Assembly (NCBI GenBank): GCA_020025795.1
Contig: JAHHRK010000075.1
Coordinates: 1-7,652 of the forward strand
Length of the DNA stretch: 7,652 bases
Direction: 5' to 3'
Origin: Faecalibacterium sp.
Lineage (GTDB): Bacteria; Bacillota; Clostridia; Oscillospirales; Ruminococcaceae
Shown here: positions 1 to 6,165 of the stretch, in pieces
Position numbering within the stretch: the first letter of the stretch is position 1
How the letters are laid out: every line of letters starts with the position of its first letter
Program-made: the position numbers and the translations under genes
The notes under the pieces: generated by a model
Database searches by the model: none
The model's input: only the letters and a program-made list of their open reading frames with translations
What the model was told of the DNA's origin: nothing

Positions 1-253
1 TGCCCAGTGCTTTGGTCGTTTCCATATTCGTCTGAGAAAGCTCGGTGCGCATCCGACTAAGCTTGTTATCCATCGTTTCCGACTGCATCGCCAGCCGGCG
101 CTCCATCGCGTTGTTCTGCGCGGTAAAGCGTGCGTCCAGCCAGTCCTGCATTTCACGCGTCATGCCCTGCTTTTTCGTGAGCAGCAGCTTGACCAGAATC
201 AGCACCAGCAAAACATTCGCGGTAATGAGTAAAATCAAAACGGGGGTATCCAT
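1..253 (-). CDS. RmuC-like protein, N-terminal part (cut by window edge)
   Basis: The reading frame opens at an ATG at 253 and stays open for 84 codons to the left edge, so the C-terminal part is missing. Residues about 4-25 (PVLILLITANVLLVLILVKL and a few more) form one hydrophobic helix. It is followed by a long charged, Gln/Met/Glu-rich helical stretch (MQDWLDARF, MERRLAMQSETMDNKLSRM) with coiled-coil character. An N-terminal anchor plus coiled coil is the typical front end of RmuC, a DNA recombination-limiting protein with a C-terminal nuclease-like domain, but that domain lies outside the window, so the name is inferred. The start is supported by AAGGAG at 258-263, 4 nt upstream. The gap to the transglutaminase-like gene is only 21 nt, which suggests co-transcription. 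Other anchored coiled-coil proteins remain possible. Confidence 0.6.
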   Translation of the reverse strand, partial: MDTPVLILLITANVLLVLILVKLLLTKKQGMTREMQDWLDARFTAQNNAMERRLAMQSETMDNKLSRMRTELSQTNMETTKALG

Positions 254-274
254 AAAGCTCCTTTTCTATGCCAA

Positions 275-1204
275 TTACAAAAACTCGTATTCCAGTGTTG
301 TTACGTCTGTGTTGTATTCTCTGCCCACCAGACCCACGCCTTCCAGCTCCATTTCGCCGGTCTGATTGTCGTACGGGTCGGCACGCCATGACTGCTTAGG
401 CGGAGTCAGCTGTGCCTGGAATGCGTGGTTCGCAGCAAAGCGGCCGGTATCCAGGCTGCCAAAATAGTGTCGGCGCAGCGCTTTTTCGCCGCGGCGTGCT
501 GCGCTGCCGCCAAACGAACAATCGGCGTACAGCCAGCCTTTTCCTTCCAGCCAGAACATTGCCCAGTCGTGGCAGCCAGCCTCCTGCGGTTCCACAGACA
601 GGCCACTCTCCCACATGGCCGGGATTCCGGCAATGCGGCACATGGTAATAAAGGTAAGTGCCTGCACACCGCAGTCGCCTCTACGACTGTATGCACAATT
701 TTCCGCAATGCTTTCCAGAATGAAATACTGGGGCATGAACCGATACTTCACGTTCAAGGTTACATAATCATAAATGCGGCTGGCCTTTTCGGCATCGTCG
801 GCCGCATCGCCAATCACAGCAGCGGTCAGCTTACGCATGGCCGGTGTAAAGCGCACATGCGGCAGCTGTTCGCCCAGATAGTTTTGCGGCGCAAACCCAC
901 CATCGGTCACATTGGGCAGCACGTCCATCGACATGGGGTCCACATACTGTGCGGTGCGCACATAGGAAACCACGGCTTCCACCGGTGTGTTTTCGGTCAG
1001 CTCTGTTTCCCAGTAAATCGTGCGCTGAGGTGCGGTTTCCGGCGCAATGGAAGTCGGCTCTTTCCAGAAGGATTCCATCTGAATCTCACTCTGAGACGGG
1101 CAAGCAGCCGGAGCCGGCAACCACAATTTTGCGCGCACACTGGTGCGGCCCTCTTTTTTTGCCTGTTCCATTGCACGGGCAAAGGCTTCGTCCGACGCTT
1201 TCAT
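275..1204 (-). CDS. Transglutaminase-like domain protein (catalytic half of a split gene)
   Basis: This 309-residue protein has no signal peptide and no membrane segment, so it is probably cytosolic. It carries a transglutaminase-like cysteine-protease fold with the catalytic triad visible: Cys178 in RRGDCGVQALTF, His212 in GCHDWAMFWLEGKGW and Asp228 in LYADCSFGG. Residues about 20-120 look like the beta-rich domain that precedes the catalytic core in this clostridial family, and the end carries the RADPYDNQ-type tail I remember from it. Substrate and reaction (protease, amidase or cross-linker) are unknown. The annotated ATG at 1204 has no Shine-Dalgarno sequence (the upstream bases read CGCCTGAAATTCCCC). 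The frame is already open upstream and encodes GRKIRLKFP, which looks like protein. This suggests the true N-terminus is the neighbouring 1213-1743 gene, joined by a frameshift; see that entry. Confidence 0.85.
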   Translation of the reverse strand: MKASDEAFARAMEQAKKEGRTSVRAKLWLPAPAACPSQSEIQMESFWKEPTSIAPETAPQRTIYWETELTENTPVEAVVSYVRTAQYVDPMSMDVLPNVTDGGFAPQNYLGEQLPHVRFTPAMRKLTAAVIGDAADDAEKASRIYDYVTLNVKYRFMPQYFILESIAENCAYSRRGDCGVQALTFITMCRIAGIPAMWESGLSVEPQEAGCHDWAMFWLEGKGWLYADCSFGGSAARRGEKALRRHYFGSLDTGRFAANHAFQAQLTPPKQSWRADPYDNQTGEMELEGVGLVGREYNTDVTTLEYEFL

Positions 1205-1212
1205 GGGGAATT

Positions 1213-1743
1213 TCAGGCGAATTTTGCGGCCACGCTGCCCTTCTGCTGCAGATCAGTTGCCTGCTGGCCACGGCGTGCGCGCGATGCATAATCCGGGCGT
1301 ACTCCGGCACGCAAAGCAAAGCCATCATCCGTATAAATCAGCGTCTCGACAAAGCGGCGTGCAAAGTGCCGCTCACCGTTCACAAAGCGCCAATCGATGC
1401 GGTTATCTGCTACCAGTGCACGGAATTCTTCCCGCGTCATATCCGGGATGCGGCTCTGGATGTGGGCCAGTGCTTCGTCCTCGTTGCAAGGATACTCGCC
1501 GGGAATACGTGTTAAGATTTCGCGCTGTGCCAACAAGCCTGCACGCCAATTCTCCGGCAGCTGATTCAGGCAGTTTTCTGCCTTATCGGGGCTTTCGCCG
1601 CCGTTCTGGGTCTGAGTCAAATCCTCGTTCAGCAGGCGGTCAATTGCTGCAACGGCCTGTGTATAATAGCCGGCTGCTTTCAGCCGCGCAATATCCTCCG
1701 GCAACGGAGTATCCAGATGCCGCAATGTATCGTTCCAGTTCAT
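1213..1743 (-). CDS. N-terminal half of split transglutaminase-family protein
   Basis: A 176-residue soluble protein starting MNWNDTLRHLDTPLPEDIAR. Helical segments include LPEDIARLKAAGYYTQAVAAIDRLLNEDL split around residues 14-42 and EYPCNEDEALAHIQSRIPDM at about 83-102, then IDWRFVNGERHFARRFVETL at about 116-135. From memory, this segment is the N-terminal domain of a clostridial transglutaminase-family protein of roughly 500 residues whose catalytic domain follows in the same chain. Here it ends at a TGA (1213-1215) eight bases before the ATG of the catalytic half. Adding one base near AAAA (1222-1225) would join them into about 489 residues. An ATG at 1758 is also in frame, but GGAGGG at 1751-1756 sits 7 nt before the ATG at 1743, so 1743 is chosen. 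Residues 43-65 are polar and may be a linker insertion. Transcription probably starts near 1769. Confidence 0.8.
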   Translation of the reverse strand: MNWNDTLRHLDTPLPEDIARLKAAGYYTQAVAAIDRLLNEDLTQTQNGGESPDKAENCLNQLPENWRAGLLAQREILTRIPGEYPCNEDEALAHIQSRIPDMTREEFRALVADNRIDWRFVNGERHFARRFVETLIYTDDGFALRAGVRPDYASRARRGQQATDLQQKGSVAAKFA

Positions 1744-1750
1744 ACGTATT

Positions 1751-1756
1751 CCCTCC
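1751..1756 (-). promoter_or_regulatory. Ribosome binding site that sets the start at 1743
   Basis: GGAGGG on the minus strand lies 7 nt before the ATG at 1743. It overlaps the codons just after the alternative upstream ATG (1758), which has no such site, so the upstream ATG is unlikely to be used. Confidence 0.8.
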
Positions 1757-1775
1757 AAATCAATCTATTTTGTAC

Positions 1776-1804
1776 AGTATACCGCGAACCCTCGCTTTTG
1801 AAAA
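1776..1804 (-). promoter_or_regulatory. Predicted sigma-A promoter for the split transglutaminase/RmuC-like operon
   Basis: The minus strand has TATACT at 1776-1781 as a -10 element (5 of 6 consensus bases). TTTTCA at 1799-1804 is a weak -35 with a 17-bp spacer. The predicted start is near 1769, about 26 nt before the ATG at 1743. The -35 lies inside the left arm of the inverted repeat at 1797-1830. It rests on motif matching only. Confidence 0.5.
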
Positions 1805-1830
1805 GTAATCTGCATCTTTTACTTTTCAAA
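1797..1830. repeat. Perfect 12-bp inverted repeat between divergent promoters (operator candidate)
   Basis: TTTGAAAAGTAA (1797-1808) and TTACTTTTCAAA (1819-1830) are perfect inverted copies separated by 10 bp, with arm centres 22 bp apart, about two helical turns. The left arm overlaps the candidate -35 of the minus-strand promoter and the right arm overlaps the -35 of the plus-strand promoter. No gene ends here and there is no GC-rich stem, so a terminator does not explain it. A dimeric or tetrameric regulator controlling both genes is the natural inference; no regulator gene is present in the window. Confidence 0.6.
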
Positions 1831-1846
1831 CAATCCGTGCTATACT
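1818..1846 (+). promoter_or_regulatory. Predicted sigma-A promoter for the PHP phosphatase gene
   Basis: TTTACT at 1818-1823 (4 of 6 consensus bases) and TATACT at 1841-1846 (5 of 6) are separated by 17 bp. TGC directly before the -10 gives an extended -10 element. The predicted start is near 1853, leaving about 33 nt before the ATG at 1886. Confidence 0.65.
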
Positions 1847-1874
1847 AAAAACCATCGTAATATCATCCAACGAC

Positions 1875-1880
1875 AGGAGG
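1875..1880 (+). promoter_or_regulatory. Ribosome binding site of the PHP phosphatase gene
   Basis: A consensus AGGAGG ends 5 nt before the ATG at 1886 and fixes that start. Confidence 0.85.
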
Positions 1881-1885
1881 CCCAC

Positions 1886-2686
1886 ATGGCATTACTCGCA
1901 AATTATCACACGCACACGCCCCGCTGTATGCACGCCACCGGCAGCGAGGAAACTTATGTTCAAACCGCTATTGCACAGGGTTATAACGTTTTGGGCTTTT
2001 CCGATCACACACCCTGGCCTTTCTCCGGATATGAAAGCTACTGCCGCATGACGACTGCGCAGCTGCCGGAATATGTGGCCACTGTGCGCGAGTTAGAACA
2101 GAAATACGCCGGTGAGATCAAAATTCATTTGGGCCTGGAGGTCGAATACGCACCTGCTTATATGGACTGGCTGCGGGACACCAAAAAGGAGTTCGGGCTG
2201 GACTACCTGATTTTCGGCAACCACTTCTGCAACAGCGAGGAAAGCGGCATTTATTTCGGCAAAGAGAATCCGGAACCGATCATGGATGCCTATGTGGAAC
2301 ACGCTATAAAAGCCATGGAAAGCGGCCTGTACAACTACATGGCCCACCCGGATCTGTTTTTGAACCGTGCCACCGAAATGGGCGAAAAAGCAGAAAAGGC
2401 GCTGCGCCAAATCTGCGAAGCTGCGGTAAAATACAACATGCCTCTGGAATATAATATGCTGGGCGAATCGCGCCGCATCCAGGAAAAGCGCGCGGAAAAT
2501 GGTCTTTGCGGCTACACCTATCCCGGCTTTTGGAAAATTGCTGCGGAATATCCCATCCGCGCAATTATCGGCTGTGATGCACACCATCCGGAAGAGCTGT
2601 GCTGCGTTCCGCGGCAAAACAGTGTACGCAGCGAGCTGCGTGGCATGGGGATTCAGGTTCTGGACACGCTGCCCGGCCTGGACTAA
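1886..2686 (+). CDS. PHP-domain phosphatase, histidinol-phosphatase (HisJ/HisK) type
   Basis: This 266-residue cytosolic protein has the full set of PHP metal-site motifs: H8/H10 in NYHTHTPRC, H16, D40-H41 in GFSDHTPW, E85 in GLEVEY, H113 in GNHF, H154 in AHPDLF, and D231/H233 in GCDAHHPEEL. PHP enzymes of this length hydrolyse phosphomonoesters using a cluster of divalent metals, and the best-known member converts L-histidinol phosphate to histidinol in histidine synthesis. The HxHT...C.HA.GS.EEYV opening is characteristic of the HisJ/HisK branch. No other histidine gene lies in the window, so the true substrate could be a different phosphate ester. The gene stands alone with its own promoter and ribosome site, is divergent from the transglutaminase operon, and ends before a strong terminator. 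Length and ends agree with an intact gene. Confidence 0.88.
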   Translation: MALLANYHTHTPRCMHATGSEETYVQTAIAQGYNVLGFSDHTPWPFSGYESYCRMTTAQLPEYVATVRELEQKYAGEIKIHLGLEVEYAPAYMDWLRDTKKEFGLDYLIFGNHFCNSEESGIYFGKENPEPIMDAYVEHAIKAMESGLYNYMAHPDLFLNRATEMGEKAEKALRQICEAAVKYNMPLEYNMLGESRRIQEKRAENGLCGYTYPGFWKIAAEYPIRAIIGCDAHHPEELCCVPRQNSVRSELRGMGIQVLDTLPGLD

Positions 2687-2733
2687 CAGACAAACGTAAG
2701 GTTTCGCACAAATTCTGGACGATACATAACAGA

Positions 2734-2773
2734 AAAAGTCCCCGATGTGATTTGCTTCACATCGGGGACTTTT
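2734..2773. terminator. Bidirectional intrinsic terminator between convergent genes
   Basis: AAAAGTCCCCGATGTGA (2734-2750) pairs perfectly with TCACATCGGGGACTTTT (2757-2773), giving a 17-bp stem with a 6-nt loop. The GC-rich core is flanked by A and T runs, so both strands end in a U tract. It closes the plus-strand PHP gene (stop at 2686) and the minus-strand anti-sigma gene (stop at 2790). Confidence 0.93.
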
Positions 2774-2789
2774 GATTGTATGCCGTCTG

Positions 2790-4214
2790 TCAGGAGCGCC
2801 AATCGGTTCGTTTGCTCCAAATTGTTTCGCCCTGGGCTGTAATCTTATCCAGCTCGCAAATATCCAACGGCTCATCGAAGTAATATTTGCAGGAAATCTG
2901 ATCCGGCTCACCGTTCATGCCAGGCTGCACCGAGGTAATGGAGGAACTGAAGTTCTCAACCACTGTGCCATCGCGGAGATACAGGCAAATTTCCGGCATC
3001 TCCGAATCTCCCAGCAGCACTCCGCTGCCATTCGCTTCTACACCAAACGGTGTAACCACCACCGAACGCAGCGTCCAGCCTGCCATATCCTGATTACTGT
3101 GTGCACGAACGGTAGGCTGCTTTTCATCCGGAACGGTAAAGGTCACATTCCAATCACCCTTGATACAATGTTCATAGGTGCTCGTGGTATAGTACAGCGA
3201 AAGCGCATCCAGATCCGCATCGGGCGGCAGAGCCATTACATACTCCACCAGCTCGGTATCACAGCTGCTGCTGATATTCTGATCCGGCAAGGCTTCGCCT
3301 ACGCTCAGTTCTGCCACATCTTCCTGAATTTTCTGACCGTTTGTGTCAAACAATGCCAGCGAACAGGTATTGTACCACTGCTCCGGATTGCGGCGCGCCA
3401 AAACGTGCAGTGCGTCATCTATGATACCTGCATTGTTGATGGTCAAAAATGGGACACGCTCGTCCACATAGCTGCCATACGCTTTGATACACTGTACCGT
3501 GCCCTGATCCATCAATGCTTTTAGTTTGCCGTTACTGATTTCACAGGAAGAACTCTGCACCGGCTTGGTACCGGACAGCGTCGGCCGTGGGTTCCAGCGC
3601 TGAATATCACCTGCTGTAACGCCAGTATCCGTATACTCCTGAACTTTGCCGCCGGACAAAATCGTATTCAGAGAAATGGAAACTTTGCCGCTGGCTGCCT
3701 GCATGGGATCACGCATACCCTGCACCCGAACCACAACAGAGCCGTCTTCCTGCTGCATAGGCTCGCCGGTAATGACCGTAGGCTGCCCATCGACCAGAAT
3801 ATCGCACAACTCCACAGTATCGTGCAGCCGGTTTACGCCACTGTCATCGGTAAAAGCAAGGTAGCTGATTACCGTGGTATCATCCTGCATGGAGGCCAGA
3901 ACCTCCATCGAAATACCGCTGCTTACGGAATACACATTCGTCGGGCTTAAATAGCGCATCGTCTGGCGGTTGATCTGGCTTAGTTTGTCGGACATCGAAG
4001 GCGATGCCACTACCGCCACAGAAGTAGTCAGGCAAAATGCCGCTGCTGCTGCAACTGCCAGCGCACGCCGAAAAATCACAGGACGACGGCGCTTTTCGCT
4101 TCGGCCTGAAGCCATAGCCACCTGCACGATACGCTGTTTTTCCCACTGGGAAAGAGAGACATTGGATACAACCGGGTCCAGTGCTGCGTGAACGTCTTTT
4201 TCAGTAATGCTCAC
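2790..4214 (-). CDS. Probable membrane-bound anti-sigma factor, DUF4179-like
   Basis: A 474-residue single-pass protein. Residues 1-48 are a short cytosolic segment (DVHAALDPVV, SLSQWEKQRIVQVAM, then basic KRRRP), about 50-71 form one membrane helix rich in Ala/Val, and the remaining 400 residues face outside. The segment after the helix (MSDKLSQINRQTMRYLSP, then SSGISMEVLAS) resembles DUF4179, typical of proteins encoded next to ECF sigma factors in Clostridia. No HxxxCxxC zinc anti-sigma motif is present. The outer part has nine cysteines. The expected role is to hold the sigma factor at the membrane and release it on an external signal, inferred from architecture and position. The start is GTG at 4214, supported by GGAGGG at 4223-4228, and it overlaps the sigma gene by 14 bp, which suggests translational coupling. 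The gene ends at the bidirectional terminator. Confidence 0.78.
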   Translation of the reverse strand: MSITEKDVHAALDPVVSNVSLSQWEKQRIVQVAMASGRSEKRRRPVIFRRALAVAAAAAFCLTTSVAVVASPSMSDKLSQINRQTMRYLSPTNVYSVSSGISMEVLASMQDDTTVISYLAFTDDSGVNRLHDTVELCDILVDGQPTVITGEPMQQEDGSVVVRVQGMRDPMQAASGKVSISLNTILSGGKVQEYTDTGVTAGDIQRWNPRPTLSGTKPVQSSSCEISNGKLKALMDQGTVQCIKAYGSYVDERVPFLTINNAGIIDDALHVLARRNPEQWYNTCSLALFDTNGQKIQEDVAELSVGEALPDQNISSSCDTELVEYVMALPPDADLDALSLYYTTSTYEHCIKGDWNVTFTVPDEKQPTVRAHSNQDMAGWTLRSVVVTPFGVEANGSGVLLGDSEMPEICLYLRDGTVVENFSSSITSVQPGMNGEPDQISCKYYFDEPLDICELDKITAQGETIWSKRTDWRS

Positions 4215-4695
4215 GAGATATTCCCTCCAATCGTTTCTCTAAATATGTATACGCACGTTTCAATCGAATACTTACCGTGGGTTGCGGAACCCCCAGCACT
4301 TTGGCAATTTCGCCCACAGATAGCCCTTCGTAATACCGCAAAAGGATCACTTCACGGTACTTTATGGGCAGGACGAGTACAGCCTCCCGCAATGCGCCGC
4401 TTTCATCATAAGCGTCATCGCAGAAAGCCCCTTCCGGCAGGTCCTCCAACAGGTTTACATTGCGCACCCACCCGCTCTTGAGATAGTCCTTGCAGGTGTT
4501 GGTCAATACACGCATCACGAATGTTTTGCAGATGCGATTTTTGTCCGCTGCGCGATAAATCTTGATAAAGGAGTCCTGCACTGCGTCTTCAGCCTGCTCC
4601 TTGTGTCCCAAATACAAAAATGCCACTTTCAGCATTTCATCGCCGTATTGTTCCACGAGTGAGGCCATTTCTTCACTCGTCAGGGTCTCTGTCAC
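4201..4695 (-). CDS. ECF-type RNA polymerase sigma factor (sigma-70 family)
   Basis: A 164-residue protein with the two-domain ECF layout. Region 2 spans about residues 11-75, with VEQYGDEMLKVAFLYLG, the AEDAVQDSFIKIYR core-binding and -10 helix, and TNTCKDYLKS. Region 4 spans about 103-155, with LPIKYREVILLRYYEGLS and the helix-turn-helix VGEIAKVLGVPQPTVSIRLKRA that reads the -35 element. There is no region 1 or 3. It directs RNA polymerase to a small regulon, presumably of envelope genes. The next gene is the probable anti-sigma factor, overlapping by 14 bp. The GTG start at 4695 follows an in-frame TAA and has no good ribosome site. The ATG at 4668 would begin MASLVEQYG, a usual ECF beginning, so the start is uncertain. 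Whether it has its own promoter or relies on read-through from the permease is not clear. Confidence 0.92.
   Translation of the reverse strand: MTETLTSEEMASLVEQYGDEMLKVAFLYLGHKEQAEDAVQDSFIKIYRAADKNRICKTFVMRVLTNTCKDYLKSGWVRNVNLLEDLPEGAFCDDAYDESGALREAVLVLPIKYREVILLRYYEGLSVGEIAKVLGVPQPTVSIRLKRAYTYLEKRLEGISREHY
4223..4228 (-). promoter_or_regulatory. Ribosome binding site inside the sigma gene
   Basis: GGAGGG on the minus strand is 8 nt before the GTG start at 4214 and lies within the last codons of the sigma factor gene. It decides a GTG start and ties synthesis of the anti-sigma protein to that of the sigma factor. Confidence 0.8.
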
Positions 4696-4711
4696 TTTAT
4701 CTTACCATTGG

Positions 4712-4738
4712 CTGTCGGCGGTGGCCTGCCGCCGACAG
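4712..4738. other. GC-rich hairpin between permease and sigma gene
   Basis: CTGTCGGCGG (4712-4721) pairs perfectly with CCGCCGACAG (4729-4738) around a 7-nt loop. In the transcribed minus direction it begins 27 nt after the permease stop codon and ends 16 nt before the sigma GTG. It is followed by CCAATGGTAAG and not by a U run, so it is not a standard intrinsic terminator. It could be a weak terminator, an RNA-processing or stability element that sets different levels of the two halves of the operon, or a structure affecting sigma translation. Confidence 0.6.
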
Positions 4739-4764
4739 TCGAAACTTTCTTTTGCTTTTGTATT

Positions 4765-6165
4765 TTAGTTGTGTCGGATTGCCTCCAGTGCGCTGATCTT
4801 CACTGCACGGCCTGCCGGCGCAATACCAGAAAGCACGCCAACCAGCGTTGCAAAGGCCAAAGCCGCCAAAATCAGCCACACAGGTACGATGGAGATTTCG
4901 CCGCCGACTTCGCCCCAGGTGCCCATCATCTGGCTCAGCCAGGACATATCTACCTGCTGACCAAAGAAGGCCATAATCATGGTGAGGTGGTTCAGCACAA
5001 AGCTGATGCCCAAGCTGACCACAATACCAACCGTACCGCCGATAAAGCCGATAAAGCCACTCTCCAACAGGAACATGGCATGAATCTGCCACAGGTCGCA
5101 ACCCAGTACCTTCATGATACCGATTTCCTTGGTACGTTCGTAGATAGCCATGGTCATGGTGTTCATGATGTTCAGCGCAGCAACCAGCAAGCTGATAGCT
5201 GCCAGACCGCCCAGGATCATCTGGCTCTTGGCCACACTGCCCTGCATCTCCTCGCGCTGCTGCTGCATGGAGTGTACTTCCTGGAAACCCAGTTCGCGGA
5301 TTGCGTCTTCCACTGCAACAACATTATCGATGTCATCGACCTTTACATAAACTTCCTGATAACCATTGTTGTTCTGGCCATTATTGGTCACTTTGTTGGC
5401 CTTTTTGTACTCTGCTACGAGCTTTTGTACATCCTTCAGGTCCATGACGACGCCCGCCTCAGTAAAATAGCCCTTGGCGTAATCGGTTTCCAGAACACCA
5501 ACCACCTTTAATGTATAGCGCTTAATTTCTTTGCCTTCGTCATTGGTATAGAACAGGCTGATTTTCTCGTTTTCAATATCGAAGAACGGTTCAACCGGGT
5601 TGCCGCTGGCGTCGGTCTGACCAAAATATCGCTGATACTTAGGGCTGTCCGGCTTGCGCTTGTTATCATGGAACTCGTAAACAAAGTTGGGACCAACCAG
5701 AATCGGAATCGTGTCCTTGCCATAACTGGCGTTGGGGTCGATCCAGTTTCCGCTTTGCAAATGAAATCCCATAGGCTCCATGGCATCCGACTGAATACCA
5801 TACATATTCCAGGCATATGCCCCATATCGGTCCTTTTTGCCTGCGGCATACTGCGCCTGCAATTCCCAGGCATCGTAATATGGGGTAGCCGCAAGGACAT
5901 GATCCATACCGCGGATTTCCTGCAGCATCGCTTCATCCATTGCGGGTTCATCCGGGCCGGCGCCATAGTTAAAGATTTGAATTTGTGTCAGATCGCCGTA
6001 GCTTTCCAGCATTGCGTCGGTCTGTTTGTTCATTGCAATACCCAGGCTGATCATGACCACAATGGCGCAGGTGCCTACAACAACACCAATGACCGTAAGA
6101 GCTGTGCGGCCCTTACGACGGCGCAGATTGTCCGTAGACAATCGGATCAGATCAGAAATCTTCAT
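4765..6165 (-). CDS. ABC transporter permease, MacB/FtsX family
   Basis: A 466-residue membrane protein with the four-helix MacB layout: helix 1 at about 21-44 (TALTVIGVVVGTCAIVVMI), a large external domain at about 45-313 (MacB-PCD-like), then helices at about 314-337, 366-392 and 427-449. Conserved FtsX-family signatures are NIMNTMTMAIYERTKEIGIM after helix 2 and GIAPAGRAVKISALEAIRHN at the C-terminus. It would pair with a cytosolic ATPase, which is not in the window, to move or mechanically transmit a signal for peptides, lipoproteins, drugs or cell-wall enzymes; the substrate cannot be read from sequence. The start is ATG at 6165, set by AGGAGG at 6172-6177; the in-frame ATG at 6201 lacks such a site. 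It overlaps the upstream CARDB-like gene by 14 bp. Residues 258-268 (KVTNNGQNNNG) are a low-complexity Asn-rich loop. Confidence 0.9.
   Translation of the reverse strand: MKISDLIRLSTDNLRRRKGRTALTVIGVVVGTCAIVVMISLGIAMNKQTDAMLESYGDLTQIQIFNYGAGPDEPAMDEAMLQEIRGMDHVLAATPYYDAWELQAQYAAGKKDRYGAYAWNMYGIQSDAMEPMGFHLQSGNWIDPNASYGKDTIPILVGPNFVYEFHDNKRKPDSPKYQRYFGQTDASGNPVEPFFDIENEKISLFYTNDEGKEIKRYTLKVVGVLETDYAKGYFTEAGVVMDLKDVQKLVAEYKKANKVTNNGQNNNGYQEVYVKVDDIDNVVAVEDAIRELGFQEVHSMQQQREEMQGSVAKSQMILGGLAAISLLVAALNIMNTMTMAIYERTKEIGIMKVLGCDLWQIHAMFLLESGFIGFIGGTVGIVVSLGISFVLNHLTMIMAFFGQQVDMSWLSQMMGTWGEVGGEISIVPVWLILAALAFATLVGVLSGIAPAGRAVKISALEAIRHN

Noticed and set aside
425..1291. Long plus-strand open frame opposite the transglutaminase genes
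   Set aside because: It has no recognisable domain, is rich in Arg/Cys/His runs typical of antisense frames, and lies opposite a gene with a complete catalytic triad.
2093..2911. Long minus-strand open frame opposite the PHP gene
   Set aside because: It runs antisense to a well-supported PHP protein and across the bidirectional terminator, which a real gene would not span.
2772..3524. Long plus-strand open frame opposite the anti-sigma gene
   Set aside because: It shows no family features and begins inside the terminator's tail; the minus-strand frame has a ribosome site and a membrane helix.
4712..4738. Hairpin as a terminator of the transporter half of the operon
   Set aside because: No U run follows in the transcribed direction; the T-rich stretch is on the other side. 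It is kept as an unexplained hairpin.
4762..4767. TAAAAT on the minus strand as a -10 for a sigma-gene promoter
   Set aside because: It overlaps the permease stop codon and has no acceptable -35 at 16-18 bp; without start-site data it cannot be separated from chance.
4708..5511. Long plus-strand open frame opposite the permease
   Set aside because: Its composition (many His, Gln and Cys) reflects antisense reading of a clear MacB/FtsX permease.
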